A stretch of DNA of 54,408 bases, taken from positions 1-54,408 of the forward strand of contig JAGWBV010000004.1 of assembly GCA_021295715.1 (NCBI GenBank), written 5' to 3'. Source of the DNA: Candidatus Poribacteria bacterium (GTDB lineage Bacteria > Poribacteria > WGA-4E > WGA-3G). Shown in pieces: positions 33,375 through 40,833 of the stretch. Below the pieces are notes generated by a model. The model searched no databases, was not told where the DNA came from, and saw nothing but the letters and a program-made list of their open reading frames with translations. The position numbers were made by a program, and so were the translations under genes. Each line of letters opens with the position of its first letter. Position 1 is the first letter of the stretch.

Positions 33375-34521
33375 AGCATCGAAGCACTACTTCACCACGA
33401 TCTTAGTGCTTCACATCTTAGCGGCTGTGATACCCTCAGTGAGCATGGCGAATGAGATGCTCCGAATTGCTGGGATGGGCGGCACTCGTATCGCAACGTC
33501 TGCAGAGGACGCAGGCATATTTGGGAATCCAGCATCGCTTGTGCATGTAAAACACCATAATCTCGCGTTCGGTGCTGCGGCTGAAAATATTCACTGGGCA
33601 GAACTACCGAAACATGGCACTGTGCAATTTGCGGCTGAAGCCAATATTGACATTTCGCCAACGTTCTACTATTCACACACATTCGGTAAATGGGGTGCGA
33701 GTATCGGATATGACGCAAAATTTGTAAATTTTGCGGACTTCACACTTGAAAGCACCTATGCCGAATATCGTCGAAACGCACGGCAATTTTCCGCTACAAC
33801 GGATCTATTCACACGCTACAACCTACTCCAAGAAAGGAACTGGGTCATAGGATTCAGCCGCGAAATCGGAAAATCAGCAGCGGGTATGCGCCTTAAAGTG
33901 TTAAAGCAAGTTGTAAATCGAGGAACAGCAATCTCAACTGTAAATTTGAAAGCACGCCACGGACCTGAAGTAGATGTAGATGCACCTGAAGAACTGATTG
34001 AGGCGATCGTTGAAGAATTACAATTCGGGGACAGAGTCCGGGACATCGTCCATGAACGCCAACCGACACTTGAGAGAACAGTCAACCGATTAGAGCTGGA
34101 CATTGGGTTTCAACATCCGATACGGTTTACCGCCAATCAGACGAACCCACCACTGCTGGTAGGTGTCCTTTTTGAAAATCTCCTGCGCGCAGACTTAGTG
34201 GAGCCTCTCCCTTTCCGAGTCGGTATCGGTGCCGCTTATGAACCTCTGGCATGGATTACAGTCGCAACGGATATTTGGCGCGACTTTGGGCAAAAAGGAA
34301 TAAGTTTCGCCGTTGGCAGCGAATTTCAGAAAACATGGGCTGGAACAGTGCCAAAAGCTGTGGCACTCAGACTCGGCGTCAGACTCACACATGTAACGCC
34401 CCAGTTTTCATTCGGAGTGGGACTCAGGCTTGGAACCACATATTTGGAATACACCATGATACTCGGAAATTTCACCTATGAATCCTACAAACACTTATTT
34501 GCATTCACCCTACGCTTCTAA
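33358..34521 (+). CDS. Probable outer-membrane beta-barrel protein (PorV/UPF0164-like)
   Basis: The 387-residue product begins with a signal peptide (hydrophobic 13-30, cleavage near SMA) and then MLRIAGMGGTRIATSAEDAGIFGNPASL, which has the GMGG...(D/E)DA...NPA pattern of PorV/UPF0164 and FadL-like outer-membrane proteins. The rest alternates amphipathic strands and ends in an aromatic residue (FTLRF), typical for barrels recognised by the assembly machinery. The start is a GTG inside the end of the ABC ATPase gene, so the two are translationally coupled. Its function is unknown; linkage suggests an export or envelope role. Confidence 0.65.
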   Translation: MWIHNRASKHYFTTILVLHILAAVIPSVSMANEMLRIAGMGGTRIATSAEDAGIFGNPASLVHVKHHNLAFGAAAENIHWAELPKHGTVQFAAEANIDISPTFYYSHTFGKWGASIGYDAKFVNFADFTLESTYAEYRRNARQFSATTDLFTRYNLLQERNWVIGFSREIGKSAAGMRLKVLKQVVNRGTAISTVNLKARHGPEVDVDAPEELIEAIVEELQFGDRVRDIVHERQPTLERTVNRLELDIGFQHPIRFTANQTNPPLLVGVLFENLLRADLVEPLPFRVGIGAAYEPLAWITVATDIWRDFGQKGISFAVGSEFQKTWAGTVPKAVALRLGVRLTHVTPQFSFGVGLRLGTTYLEYTMILGNFTYESYKHLFAFTLRF

Positions 34522-34540
34522 TTCACGGAGGTAAACTCGC

Positions 34541-35860
34541 ATGGCAGATAGAAACAACGTTATTCCGGTTGGTGTTGCCCAAGTAGATATTACGCCAGAT
34601 TATCCGATTCGACTCAGCGGTTACGGGAGTCGTCGCGCAGAATCCGATGGTATCATTCAGCGAATTTGGGCGAAGGCACTCGCTATCGGCAGCGACGCAG
34701 ATGACCCTGTTGTGTTAGTAACGGTCGAAAACTGCGGCTTACCGGATGAATTGACTGAGGAAATTTCTGACCGAATCAAGGAGAAAACCGGAATCTCGCG
34801 TGCACATTTCGCGGCATGCTTTTCACATACACACAGTGCACCGTGCCTAACAAACGCCGCACCTTTCCTGTTTAGTACCGATATACCTCCTGCGCATCAG
34901 GAGACGATAAACCGGTACACCGCCCAATTCAAGGATTGGATGGAAGCCGTTGCTTTGGAGGCAATCGCAAATCGCGAGCCATCGCGTTTAAGTTGGAGCA
35001 TCGGGGAACTCAGTTTTGCAAAAAATCGACGCACCGAAGGCGGTCCGGTAGACCACTCCTTACCGTGTATGCAAATCACAAGTCTGGACGGTACATTACG
35101 CGCCGTGTGGGCAAGTTACGCCTGCCATTGCACGACATTGGCAGGCACAGATAATCATATCTGCGGCGACTGGGCAGGGTTTGCCCAAGACGCCCTCCAA
35201 GACGCTCTCCCCGGTGTAACCGCTTTAATCTCCATCGGATGTGGTGCCGATGCGAACCCTGAATCACGGATGATGCCGATGCCGGATGGAAAAGAAGAGG
35301 TCTTCAGTACCCGTCTTGCGTATGCGAAAGCACATGGAGAAGCACTCTCAGAGGAAGTCCAACGTCTCCTGAAGAAAGAGGCGAAACCGCTCACCAGTGT
35401 GCCGACTGGCGTATTTGAGCGAGTTAATCTGCCGTTTGATACACTACCGACCCGTGAAGAGTGGGAGGCACGCGTAGCGGCTGGGGGTTCCGATGCCTAC
35501 CACGCCCAAAAACATCTCGAACGCTTACAGGCAGGACTCCCGCTACAGACGGAACTTTCTTATCCGGTCCAAGCGTGGAGGTTCGGCGAGGAACTCGCCA
35601 TTGTTTTCCTTGCGAGTGAAGTGGTTGTCGATTATTCGCTGCGTTTGAAAAGTGAATTAGATGCCGAACGCCTCTGGGTAGGTGCGTATGCAAACGCGTT
35701 TCCGTGCTATATTCCGTCGGAGCGGGTATTAGCTGAGGGCGGCTATGAGGGAGGCGGTGCTATGCTCTATTTCGGTCCACCGAACCGATTTGCCCCTGGG
35801 GTTGAGCAGTTGGTGATTGATACTGTGCATCGACTGTTGCCAGAAGCGTATCAGCGGTAA
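34541..35860 (+). CDS. Neutral/alkaline non-lysosomal ceramidase N-terminal domain protein
   Basis: A 439-residue protein with the family opening VGVAQVDITPDYPIRLSGYG and the histidine-rich segment FSHTHSAPCLTN (about 91-103), which resembles the zinc-site region of neutral ceramidases. Later motifs (CHCTTLAG, GCGADANPE) also match. Only the N-terminal catalytic-type domain is present, without the C-terminal Ig-like domain of true ceramidases, and there is no signal peptide. Paralogues of this type are very common in planctomycete-like and sponge-associated genomes, where the substrate is unknown. It starts behind ACGGAGGT, 19 bp after the beta-barrel gene. Confidence 0.85.
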   Translation: MADRNNVIPVGVAQVDITPDYPIRLSGYGSRRAESDGIIQRIWAKALAIGSDADDPVVLVTVENCGLPDELTEEISDRIKEKTGISRAHFAACFSHTHSAPCLTNAAPFLFSTDIPPAHQETINRYTAQFKDWMEAVALEAIANREPSRLSWSIGELSFAKNRRTEGGPVDHSLPCMQITSLDGTLRAVWASYACHCTTLAGTDNHICGDWAGFAQDALQDALPGVTALISIGCGADANPESRMMPMPDGKEEVFSTRLAYAKAHGEALSEEVQRLLKKEAKPLTSVPTGVFERVNLPFDTLPTREEWEARVAAGGSDAYHAQKHLERLQAGLPLQTELSYPVQAWRFGEELAIVFLASEVVVDYSLRLKSELDAERLWVGAYANAFPCYIPSERVLAEGGYEGGGAMLYFGPPNRFAPGVEQLVIDTVHRLLPEAYQR

Positions 35861-35871
35861 ATGTCAACTCT

Positions 35872-36477
35872 TCACACTCCTTGGTTTACCATGCTCGAAA
35901 GGATACCAAGAATTTTCTCACACTGCTGAATTGAATAGATTTCAATATCAATCTGTAGATGCTTTTCCTTTAATTTCAGGAACTGCCATTCTGTCCCTGT
36001 GGTAGCAGCTCCATAAACAGAGGGGATGTTATTCCCCTTTTCAGCGTTAAAACGTTGGGCAGCAATCATCTCGGCAACACACTGCCCAAGTCCGAGTTTA
36101 GGATCGTCTTTCTTTGTTTCAACAAGAACGATAATGGGTGCCTCTAAAAAAAGCTGTCCTGGTGACAGGCTCACTAAAAAATCGCAGGTATCCACCAATC
36201 CACTCTCAAGGTCAACACTGAAATCGACTCCAGAAAAGAAACTGATACGGTCGTTGAACTTCTCCCGGAGTTCAACCAGTACATCCGCCACAATGAGTTC
36301 AGAACGTGCTTTCTCAGTTCCAATAGCAGCTGCCAAAGGCACCTTTTTTGCCAACCCTGCTGTCAGATAGGCACTTGGAACGATCGGCTCTATTTCAGAG
36401 AAGGTGCCTGCGGTTTCAACCTTCTTTAGTTGAAACGCCGCTAACACTGATTCCAAAGTGAAATTGCTATAACTCAT
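35872..36477 (-). CDS. Uncharacterised protein with PD-(D/E)XK-like core
   Basis: A 201-residue protein, start chosen at MSYSNFTLESVL (36477) behind AGAGG rather than the upstream codon at 36501. The central segment VDTCDFLVS followed by APIIVLVETKKDD and LGLGQCVAEMIAAQRFN fits a nuclease-like fold: an Asp on one strand, E-x-K on the next, then a helix with a conserved Gln. Similar proteins are scattered in cyanobacteria and Planctomycetes without known function. It stands alone, facing the ceramidase-like gene, with a long hairpin between it and dapA. Nuclease activity is inference. Confidence 0.6.
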   Translation of the reverse strand: MSYSNFTLESVLAAFQLKKVETAGTFSEIEPIVPSAYLTAGLAKKVPLAAAIGTEKARSELIVADVLVELREKFNDRISFFSGVDFSVDLESGLVDTCDFLVSLSPGQLFLEAPIIVLVETKKDDPKLGLGQCVAEMIAAQRFNAEKGNNIPSVYGAATTGTEWQFLKLKEKHLQIDIEIYSIQQCEKILGILSSMVNQGV

Positions 36478-36569
36478 GATTGGAAACCTCTTACAATACA
36501 CTGCCGAGGAAAAAACAAGATTTTATTACTTCTCTAACATCCCGAAGCAATAGAATCTACAACAATAAT

Positions 36570-36615
36570 GGGCAATTGTTCGTTCAGGCATAACAGCCCG
36601 AACGAACAATTGCCC
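36570..36615. terminator. Long perfect hairpin downstream of dapA
   Basis: A perfect 16-bp inverted repeat (36570-36585 against 36600-36615, GGGCAATTGTTCGTTC and its complement). Three further pairs GGC/GCC inside a single A.C mismatch leave a 6-nt loop. It lies 14 bp past the dapA stop codon and could end that transcript. The T-tract is weak, so an insertion-derived palindrome is also possible. Confidence 0.5.
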
Positions 36616-36628
36616 AAAATCGAGTCAT

Positions 36629-37504
36629 TTAAATCAACCCTGATTCTGAAAGCGTGTTCCGTAGGGATTCAAGGTTCGCAGGAACCATTGGTGCGAGTGG
36701 CAACCGCAATTTTCCATTGAGTTTCCCCATCAGTTGGAGCGCGGTTTTCGCAGGAATCGGGTTCGTCTCAATAAAGAGATCCACCGCCAACGACAACATT
36801 TTGTAGTGGAGTTTGCGGGCAAGTTCAAGGTTCCCCGCGTGGAAAGCGTTGCACATCTCTGCGACATCTGCCGGGGCAACGTTCGCCACAACCGAAATCA
36901 CGCCTTTCCCCCCGACCGCAAGTATCGGCAACGTGTTCACATCGTCCCCTGAAAGCACAACGAAATCATCAGGGCACAAATCGACAACCTCACTGGCGCG
37001 TTTGAGTTCACCCGTCGCTTCCTTGAGCGCGACGATGTTTGGATGTTCAGCAAGTCGGGCAATCGTGGGTGACAGGATGTCGGTCCCGCAACGTCCCGGA
37101 ACATTGTAGACGACAATCGGGATGTCCACTGTGTCAGCGATCTTCATATAGTGGGCATACAAACCCTCTTGGGTCGGTTTGTTATAATAGGGGGTAACAA
37201 TCAGAGCGGCATCCGCACCTGCGGCTTTGGCATGCTCTGTTGCGCGCAAGGTGCGTGTTGTTGAGTTGGATCCGGTACCCGCGATAACAGGCACCTGCCC
37301 ATTTACAGTTTCAACAGTGAGTTCTATCACCTTATCATGCTCATCCTCAGACAGCGCGGGGGATTCACCTGTTGTGCCACACGGGACGATGCCGTGTGTG
37401 CCGCCGTCAAGCTGAAATTGAATCAGTTCCTTGAGTTTCGCTTCGTCAAGCGATTCATCGTCCTTAAAGGGTGTGACGAGTGCAACGTAAGAGCCTTGAA
37501 ACAT
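36629..37504 (-). CDS. dapA: 4-hydroxy-tetrahydrodipicolinate synthase
   Basis: The 291-residue enzyme keeps the active site at the same numbering as the E. coli protein: T44 and T45 in CGTTGES, Y133 in VVYNVPGR, R138, and the Schiff-base K161 in VALKEATG. The start is the ATG at 37504, behind GGAGG with 6-nt spacing; the longer frame from 37552 is not supported. It condenses pyruvate with aspartate semialdehyde, the first committed step to diaminopimelate and lysine. dapF lies upstream on the same strand, about 250 bp away. The leader holds an inverted repeat at 37526-37580. Confidence 0.97.
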   Translation of the reverse strand: MFQGSYVALVTPFKDDESLDEAKLKELIQFQLDGGTHGIVPCGTTGESPALSEDEHDKVIELTVETVNGQVPVIAGTGSNSTTRTLRATEHAKAAGADAALIVTPYYNKPTQEGLYAHYMKIADTVDIPIVVYNVPGRCGTDILSPTIARLAEHPNIVALKEATGELKRASEVVDLCPDDFVVLSGDDVNTLPILAVGGKGVISVVANVAPADVAEMCNAFHAGNLELARKLHYKMLSLAVDLFIETNPIPAKTALQLMGKLNGKLRLPLAPMVPANLESLRNTLSESGLI

Positions 37505-37525
37505 GTAAACCCTCCTTTTCAGAGT

Positions 37526-37580
37526 TTTAACCATCAACTCGTGCCTTAACACTTATAACGGAGGCGAGTTAATGGTTAAA
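37526..37580. promoter_or_regulatory. Inverted repeat in the dapA leader
   Basis: TTTAACCATCAACTCGTGCC (37526-37545) is matched by GGCGAGTTAATGGTTAAA (37563-37580) with one mismatch and one bulged base around a 17-nt loop. It sits about 20 nt before the dapA start, so it could be an RNA hairpin that affects translation or an operator for a dimeric repressor. It is far too short for a lysine riboswitch. Confidence 0.45.
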
Positions 37581-37584
37581 GTTT

Positions 37585-37647
37585 TTAGTTATCGGTTATC
37601 GGTTAAAGAGGGAATTTGTCCAACCCTCTCTTAACTGATAACTAACC
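37585..37647. repeat. Imperfect palindrome with TTATCGGTTATCGG repeats
   Basis: An arm built of TTATCGG units (from 37585) and AAAGAGGG is followed, after 11 nt, by CCCTCTC-TTAACTGATAACTAA (37624-37645), its imperfect complement. It lies between dapF and dapA. Nearby, 37710-37743 holds a related-looking tract of GACTGCCGAC and GGCTGACCGC. Such tracts look like decayed dispersed repeats; it could also end the dapF transcript. Confidence 0.4.
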
Positions 37648-37757
37648 ACCATGCATCTGTCAGCGTTTCATCGTATTGGCTATCGGAAACTATTCGGAAT
37701 CAGAGGTCCTCTTTACCGACTGCCGACAACCGATGGCTGACCGCTATTTCCGCGCGT

Positions 37758-38582
37758 TTAGTAATTCCATGCGTCCGTTGTGAGTTCACCGACGAAGATA
37801 ACACGAGCATCGCCTTCAAGATAAACGTTTCGTGCCTCACCGTTCTCTACATCGAAATGAATCTTCAATTCGACCCCACTCGCCGTTTTCACAGCAACGG
37901 GGGATTCTACTTTTCCCAACGTCGCAGCAACAATAGCAGAAGCGATTGACCCCGTTCCACACGCGAGCGTTTCGTCTTCAACGCCGCGCTCATACGTCCG
38001 GATATCAATCAAACCTGGCGACTGAATACGGATAAAATTGGCGTTCGTACCAGCGGGCATGAAATCATCGTGATACCGCGTCTGCTGTCCTAAGTCAAAG
38101 ACATCCATTTCTTCCAAATCCTCTACAAAGAAAACAACGTGAGGCACCCCGCTATTCGCGAATCCGACTGTGTGCATTCCATCCGCCAATTGGAGTGGAA
38201 CATTGAGCCGTATGTCCGTAGGATCGCTCATACGCACTTTAACGCTCTCACCGACTATTTCGGATTCATAAATCCCAGCGTTCGTCAGAAATCGCATCTG
38301 TTCAGACGCTATGCCGTTCAGATAGGCGAATTTGGAGATACACCGTGCGCCGTTTCCACAGGTTTCCACCTCACCGCCATCGGCATTGAAGTAGCGCATA
38401 CGAAAATCGACACCGTCCGCCTTTTCGACGAGGAGAACCCCGTCCGCTCCGACCGACATACGGCGTTGGCAGAGTTTTTTCACAAAATCTGTATCGGTGC
38501 TATCAACGATTCCCGCCAAATTATTGATAATGACAAAGTCGTTGCCTGCACCACTGAGTTTCATAAAGGGTATTTTGTCCAT
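37758..38582 (-). CDS. dapF: Diaminopimelate epimerase
   Basis: The 274-residue enzyme has both catalytic cysteines: the first in ETCGNGARC and the second in LACGTGSIAS. The opening MKLSGAGNDFVIINN is the family standard. It interconverts LL- and meso-diaminopimelate for peptidoglycan and lysine. The start has AAGGA 8 nt upstream. It is transcribed toward dapA, the other pathway gene here, though the 250-bp gap between them with repeats suggests they may have separate promoters. Length is normal and no lesion is seen. Confidence 0.96.
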   Translation of the reverse strand: MDKIPFMKLSGAGNDFVIINNLAGIVDSTDTDFVKKLCQRRMSVGADGVLLVEKADGVDFRMRYFNADGGEVETCGNGARCISKFAYLNGIASEQMRFLTNAGIYESEIVGESVKVRMSDPTDIRLNVPLQLADGMHTVGFANSGVPHVVFFVEDLEEMDVFDLGQQTRYHDDFMPAGTNANFIRIQSPGLIDIRTYERGVEDETLACGTGSIASAIVAATLGKVESPVAVKTASGVELKIHFDVENGEARNVYLEGDARVIFVGELTTDAWNY

Positions 38583-38717
38583 TCAGAGTCCTTTACTGCG
38601 GAGATATTATTTTGTTATATGATAATATTATTCGGCTTTCGAGTCAAGCGTTTTTTGGAAACTTCTTGGGGGAATTTAGTTCTCTTGTAGGAGGGATCTC
38701 CGAATCCCGACTCCGTG

Positions 38718-39710
38718 CTATGCAGCAGCCAACATGAGAGCATGCGTGCGGAGTTCTGCCACGATCTCCAACACACCGTCGTAACTATCGCATGTGACAA
38801 GACGATAGCGAAAGGGCTTAACATGTGGGATGCCTCTAAAATAGTTGCTATAGTGTCGGCGCATCTCAAGGATACCGAGCTTTAAGCCCTTCCATTTGAT
38901 AGAAAAATCGAGGTGCTTTCTAAAAACTGAAATACGTTCATCTATTGAAGGCGGTGGGAGCAACTCGCCGGTTGCGAAATAGTGTTTTACCTCATTGAAA
39001 ATCCATGGGTAGCCGATCGCTGCGCGTCCTATCATGATACCGTCAACACCGTATTGTTGCCGCATCCGTGCTGCCTTTTGCGGACTATCGACATCACCGT
39101 TGCCGAAGACAGGAATCGTCATACGCGGGTTGTCTTTGATTCTACCGATGAGTGTCCAGTCGGCGTCCCCCTTATACATCTGTCGCCGGGTCCTGCCGTG
39201 AATAGCAATCGCGCGGATACCGACATCCTGTAGTCGCTCCGCGACTTCAACGACATACTTCGTTTTATCATCCCAACCGAGTCGCGTTTTAACGGTTACA
39301 GGTAGATCCGTGGCTTTCACCATCTCGGCAGTCATTTTCACCATCTTGGGGATGTCTTGCAGGATACCCGCACCGGCACCTTTACAGGTAACCTTCTTAA
39401 CGGGACAGCCATAGTTGATGTCAATAATGTCGGGTCGGACCTTCTCAGTAATTTCGACAGAAGCGCGCATGGAATCGATATTGTGCCCAAAAATTTGGAT
39501 CCCAATGGGTCTCTCCATCTCAAATATGTCTAACTTTGCGACACTCGGTGCGGCATCGCGGATGAGTGCTTCGGAAGAGATGAATTCCGTGTACATAAGA
39601 TCGGCACCGTTCTCTTTGCAGACGGCGCGAAAAGGTGGATCGCTCACATCTTCCATGGGTGCGAGCAACAGTGGGAAATTAGGAATGTTAAGATTGCCAA
39701 TTGTTATCAT
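38718..39710 (-). CDS. dusB: tRNA-dihydrouridine synthase
   Basis: A 330-residue FMN enzyme of the Dus family (LLAPMEDVSDPPFR at the start). The catalytic Cys is in INYGCPVKKVTCKGAGAG. The FMN-contacting Lys is in VKTRLGWD and the His in AIHGRTRRQMYKG. The C-terminal helical domain is present. It reduces specific uridines in tRNA to dihydrouridine using NADPH. The overall pattern is closest to DusB, but subgroup assignment is tentative. It follows the second antitoxin-like gene by 39 bp and has no clear ribosome site, so it may depend on transcription from the toxin-antitoxin locus. Confidence 0.9.
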   Translation of the reverse strand: MITIGNLNIPNFPLLLAPMEDVSDPPFRAVCKENGADLMYTEFISSEALIRDAAPSVAKLDIFEMERPIGIQIFGHNIDSMRASVEITEKVRPDIIDINYGCPVKKVTCKGAGAGILQDIPKMVKMTAEMVKATDLPVTVKTRLGWDDKTKYVVEVAERLQDVGIRAIAIHGRTRRQMYKGDADWTLIGRIKDNPRMTIPVFGNGDVDSPQKAARMRQQYGVDGIMIGRAAIGYPWIFNEVKHYFATGELLPPPSIDERISVFRKHLDFSIKWKGLKLGILEMRRHYSNYFRGIPHVKPFRYRLVTCDSYDGVLEIVAELRTHALMLAAA

Positions 39711-39749
39711 GGTATATTATTTGTGAAATAATTTTAAAGTTGATTCGTT

Positions 39750-40052
39750 TTATAAATCTTTGCACCTACCTGCCCGTAAATCCTCAAGGACGTTCCCCTC
39801 AAGTTTGTCGAGTTTACCCGTTTTATCATCCTCTTCCAACTGTCTATCCCAGGCTTCCCAGTCGGCTTCTAACGTTTCATAAAGCGTGTTTTCAAGGGTT
39901 TCGAGCAATGCCTCTTGCGTTCTGTCCTCACACTTCACCTTCGGATGTTCTTGTATCCATCCTATCCATCCGTCGCCGTTCTTTTGGATGTGGGCGGTAT
40001 AGGTTGTCTCGTATTCTGAATAGTAGATTTCGACGGTCTGAATTTTTCCCAT
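39750..40052 (-). CDS. HicB-like antitoxin, second copy
   Basis: A 100-residue protein that is a diverged duplicate of the 40349-40651 product: both open MxKIQxVxI, share TYTxHIxKNGxGWIG in the middle and end with the identical LRAGRCKDL. The first half has the HicB-like beta-alpha fold, and the second is a charged helix suited to gripping a toxin. No toxin gene follows. The nucleotides after its stop keep a short stump (encoding IYKT) of the toxin start and then diverge, so the duplication carried the antitoxin without a full toxin. It has a strong AAGGAGG site. Confidence 0.75.
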   Translation of the reverse strand: MGKIQTVEIYYSEYETTYTAHIQKNGDGWIGWIQEHPKVKCEDRTQEALLETLENTLYETLEADWEAWDRQLEEDDKTGKLDKLEGNVLEDLRAGRCKDL

Positions 40053-40095
40053 GTGGACCTCCTTGGGTTGAATAAAATCTCACGCGCATGACTTA

Positions 40096-40401
40096 TTAAA
40101 AGGCGGACCGGATCTGTCGCTCGTATTCGTCATGTCTGCCAATCCAAAACCAAACGAGGATCCCATCTTATTCGCGTGCCAAGGTTCGGTAGTTAATGCC
40201 AACTCTTGCTACCCAACAGGTACCAATCTTTTTGAGATTTAAGGATGGATGTCTTGGATCTCGCTTCAACAGTTCAAATTTTTCATCTGCAAGTTGTTGA
40301 ATCCATCGTGGTAGTCCTTGATAATGTGCCCAAAACTCAGGAGTAGTTTTATAGATCTTTACACCTGCCCGCCCGCAAATCTTCAAGGGCTTTTTCAACA
40401 A
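40096..40401 (-). pseudogene. RelE/ParE-like toxin gene with a nonsense codon
   Basis: The open part (40168-40401, 77 residues) reads TPEFWAHYQGLPRWIQQLADEKFELLKRDPRHPSLNLKK and GTCWVARVGINYRTLARE, which matches RelE/ParE-like toxins up to the last strands. A TAA at 40168-40170 then stops it. Directly behind, in the same frame, come DGILVWFWIGRHDEYERQIRS and a second stop at 40096-40098, exactly the missing C-terminal strand and helix of the family. So a single codon has turned into a stop. TAA rules out selenocysteine. The truncated toxin is probably inactive. The frame overlaps the upstream antitoxin gene by about 50 bp. Confidence 0.75.
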
Positions 40402-40651
40402 GATGATCCAGTCGCCCGGCTTTTATATCTTCCTCAATCTGCTTATCCCAGGCATCTGCACGCGCTATGAGGATTTCGTGGAGTTCAGTTTTGAGGATTT
40501 TCAGTATTGCTTCCGGTGTGTTTCCTTTACACTGCACCTCGGGAACCTCCCGTATCTGTCCTATCCATCCTGCACCATTTTTTTCGATGTGGACAGTATA
40601 GGTGTCTCCGTATTCCGGATTTTGGATTTTGACGATCTGAATTTTTTCCAT
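40349..40651 (-). CDS. HicB-like antitoxin, first copy
   Basis: A 100-residue protein directly upstream of, and overlapping, the broken toxin gene. It opens MEKIQIVKIQNPEYGDTYTVHIEKNGAGWIG (HicB-like fold) and ends in a charged helix with EKALEDLRAGRCKDL. The AAGGAGG site lies 6 nt before the ATG. The promoter at 40689-40717 is a perfect consensus and is likely autoregulated by this protein, because a partial palindrome overlaps its -10. The antitoxin seems to have outlived its toxin. Confidence 0.75.
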   Translation of the reverse strand: MEKIQIVKIQNPEYGDTYTVHIEKNGAGWIGQIREVPEVQCKGNTPEAILKILKTELHEILIARADAWDKQIEEDIKAGRLDHLVEKALEDLRAGRCKDL

Positions 40652-40688
40652 CTGTGCCTCCTTGTGTTAAAACCGTTCAGATTAAAGT

Positions 40689-40717
40689 ATTATACCTTGC
40701 AAATGTGCCATTGTCAA
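40689..40717 (-). promoter_or_regulatory. Perfect-consensus promoter of the toxin-antitoxin locus
   Basis: On the minus strand TTGACA (40712-40717), a 17-nt spacer and TATAAT (40689-40694): an exact sigma-70 consensus 38 nt before the antitoxin start. The -10 is embedded in a partial palindrome (AAGTATTATACCTT), a plausible operator. Such a strong promoter usually implies repression. Confidence 0.8.
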
Positions 40718-40740
40718 GGGATCAGATCAGGAATAACTCC

Positions 40741-40769
40741 TTGACACTTTTCCTGTTTCATGATAGATA
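40741..40769 (+). promoter_or_regulatory. Promoter of the P-loop kinase gene
   Basis: TTGACA (40741-40746), 17 nt, TAGATA (40764-40769). It diverges from the toxin-antitoxin promoter, with the two -35 boxes 23 nt apart, and lies 64 nt before the kinase start. Confidence 0.6.
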
Positions 40770-40833
40770 TAAAGACAGATAAACTGCAGGACGTTATCCA
40801 TTCACGCCAATTCCAATAGCGAGGTATTTTCTT

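Noticed and set aside
37505-37757. Lysine riboswitch before dapA
   Set aside because: The space holds an inverted repeat and TTATCGG repeats, not the multi-helix lysine riboswitch fold.
37758-38582. 183-residue plus-strand frame at 38139-38690 as a gene
   Set aside because: It lies mostly opposite dapF and has no start context or family match.
40168-40401. Toxin frame read as a complete 77-residue gene
   Set aside because: The family needs the C-terminal strand that appears in frame after the TAA, so it is a broken gene rather than a short one.
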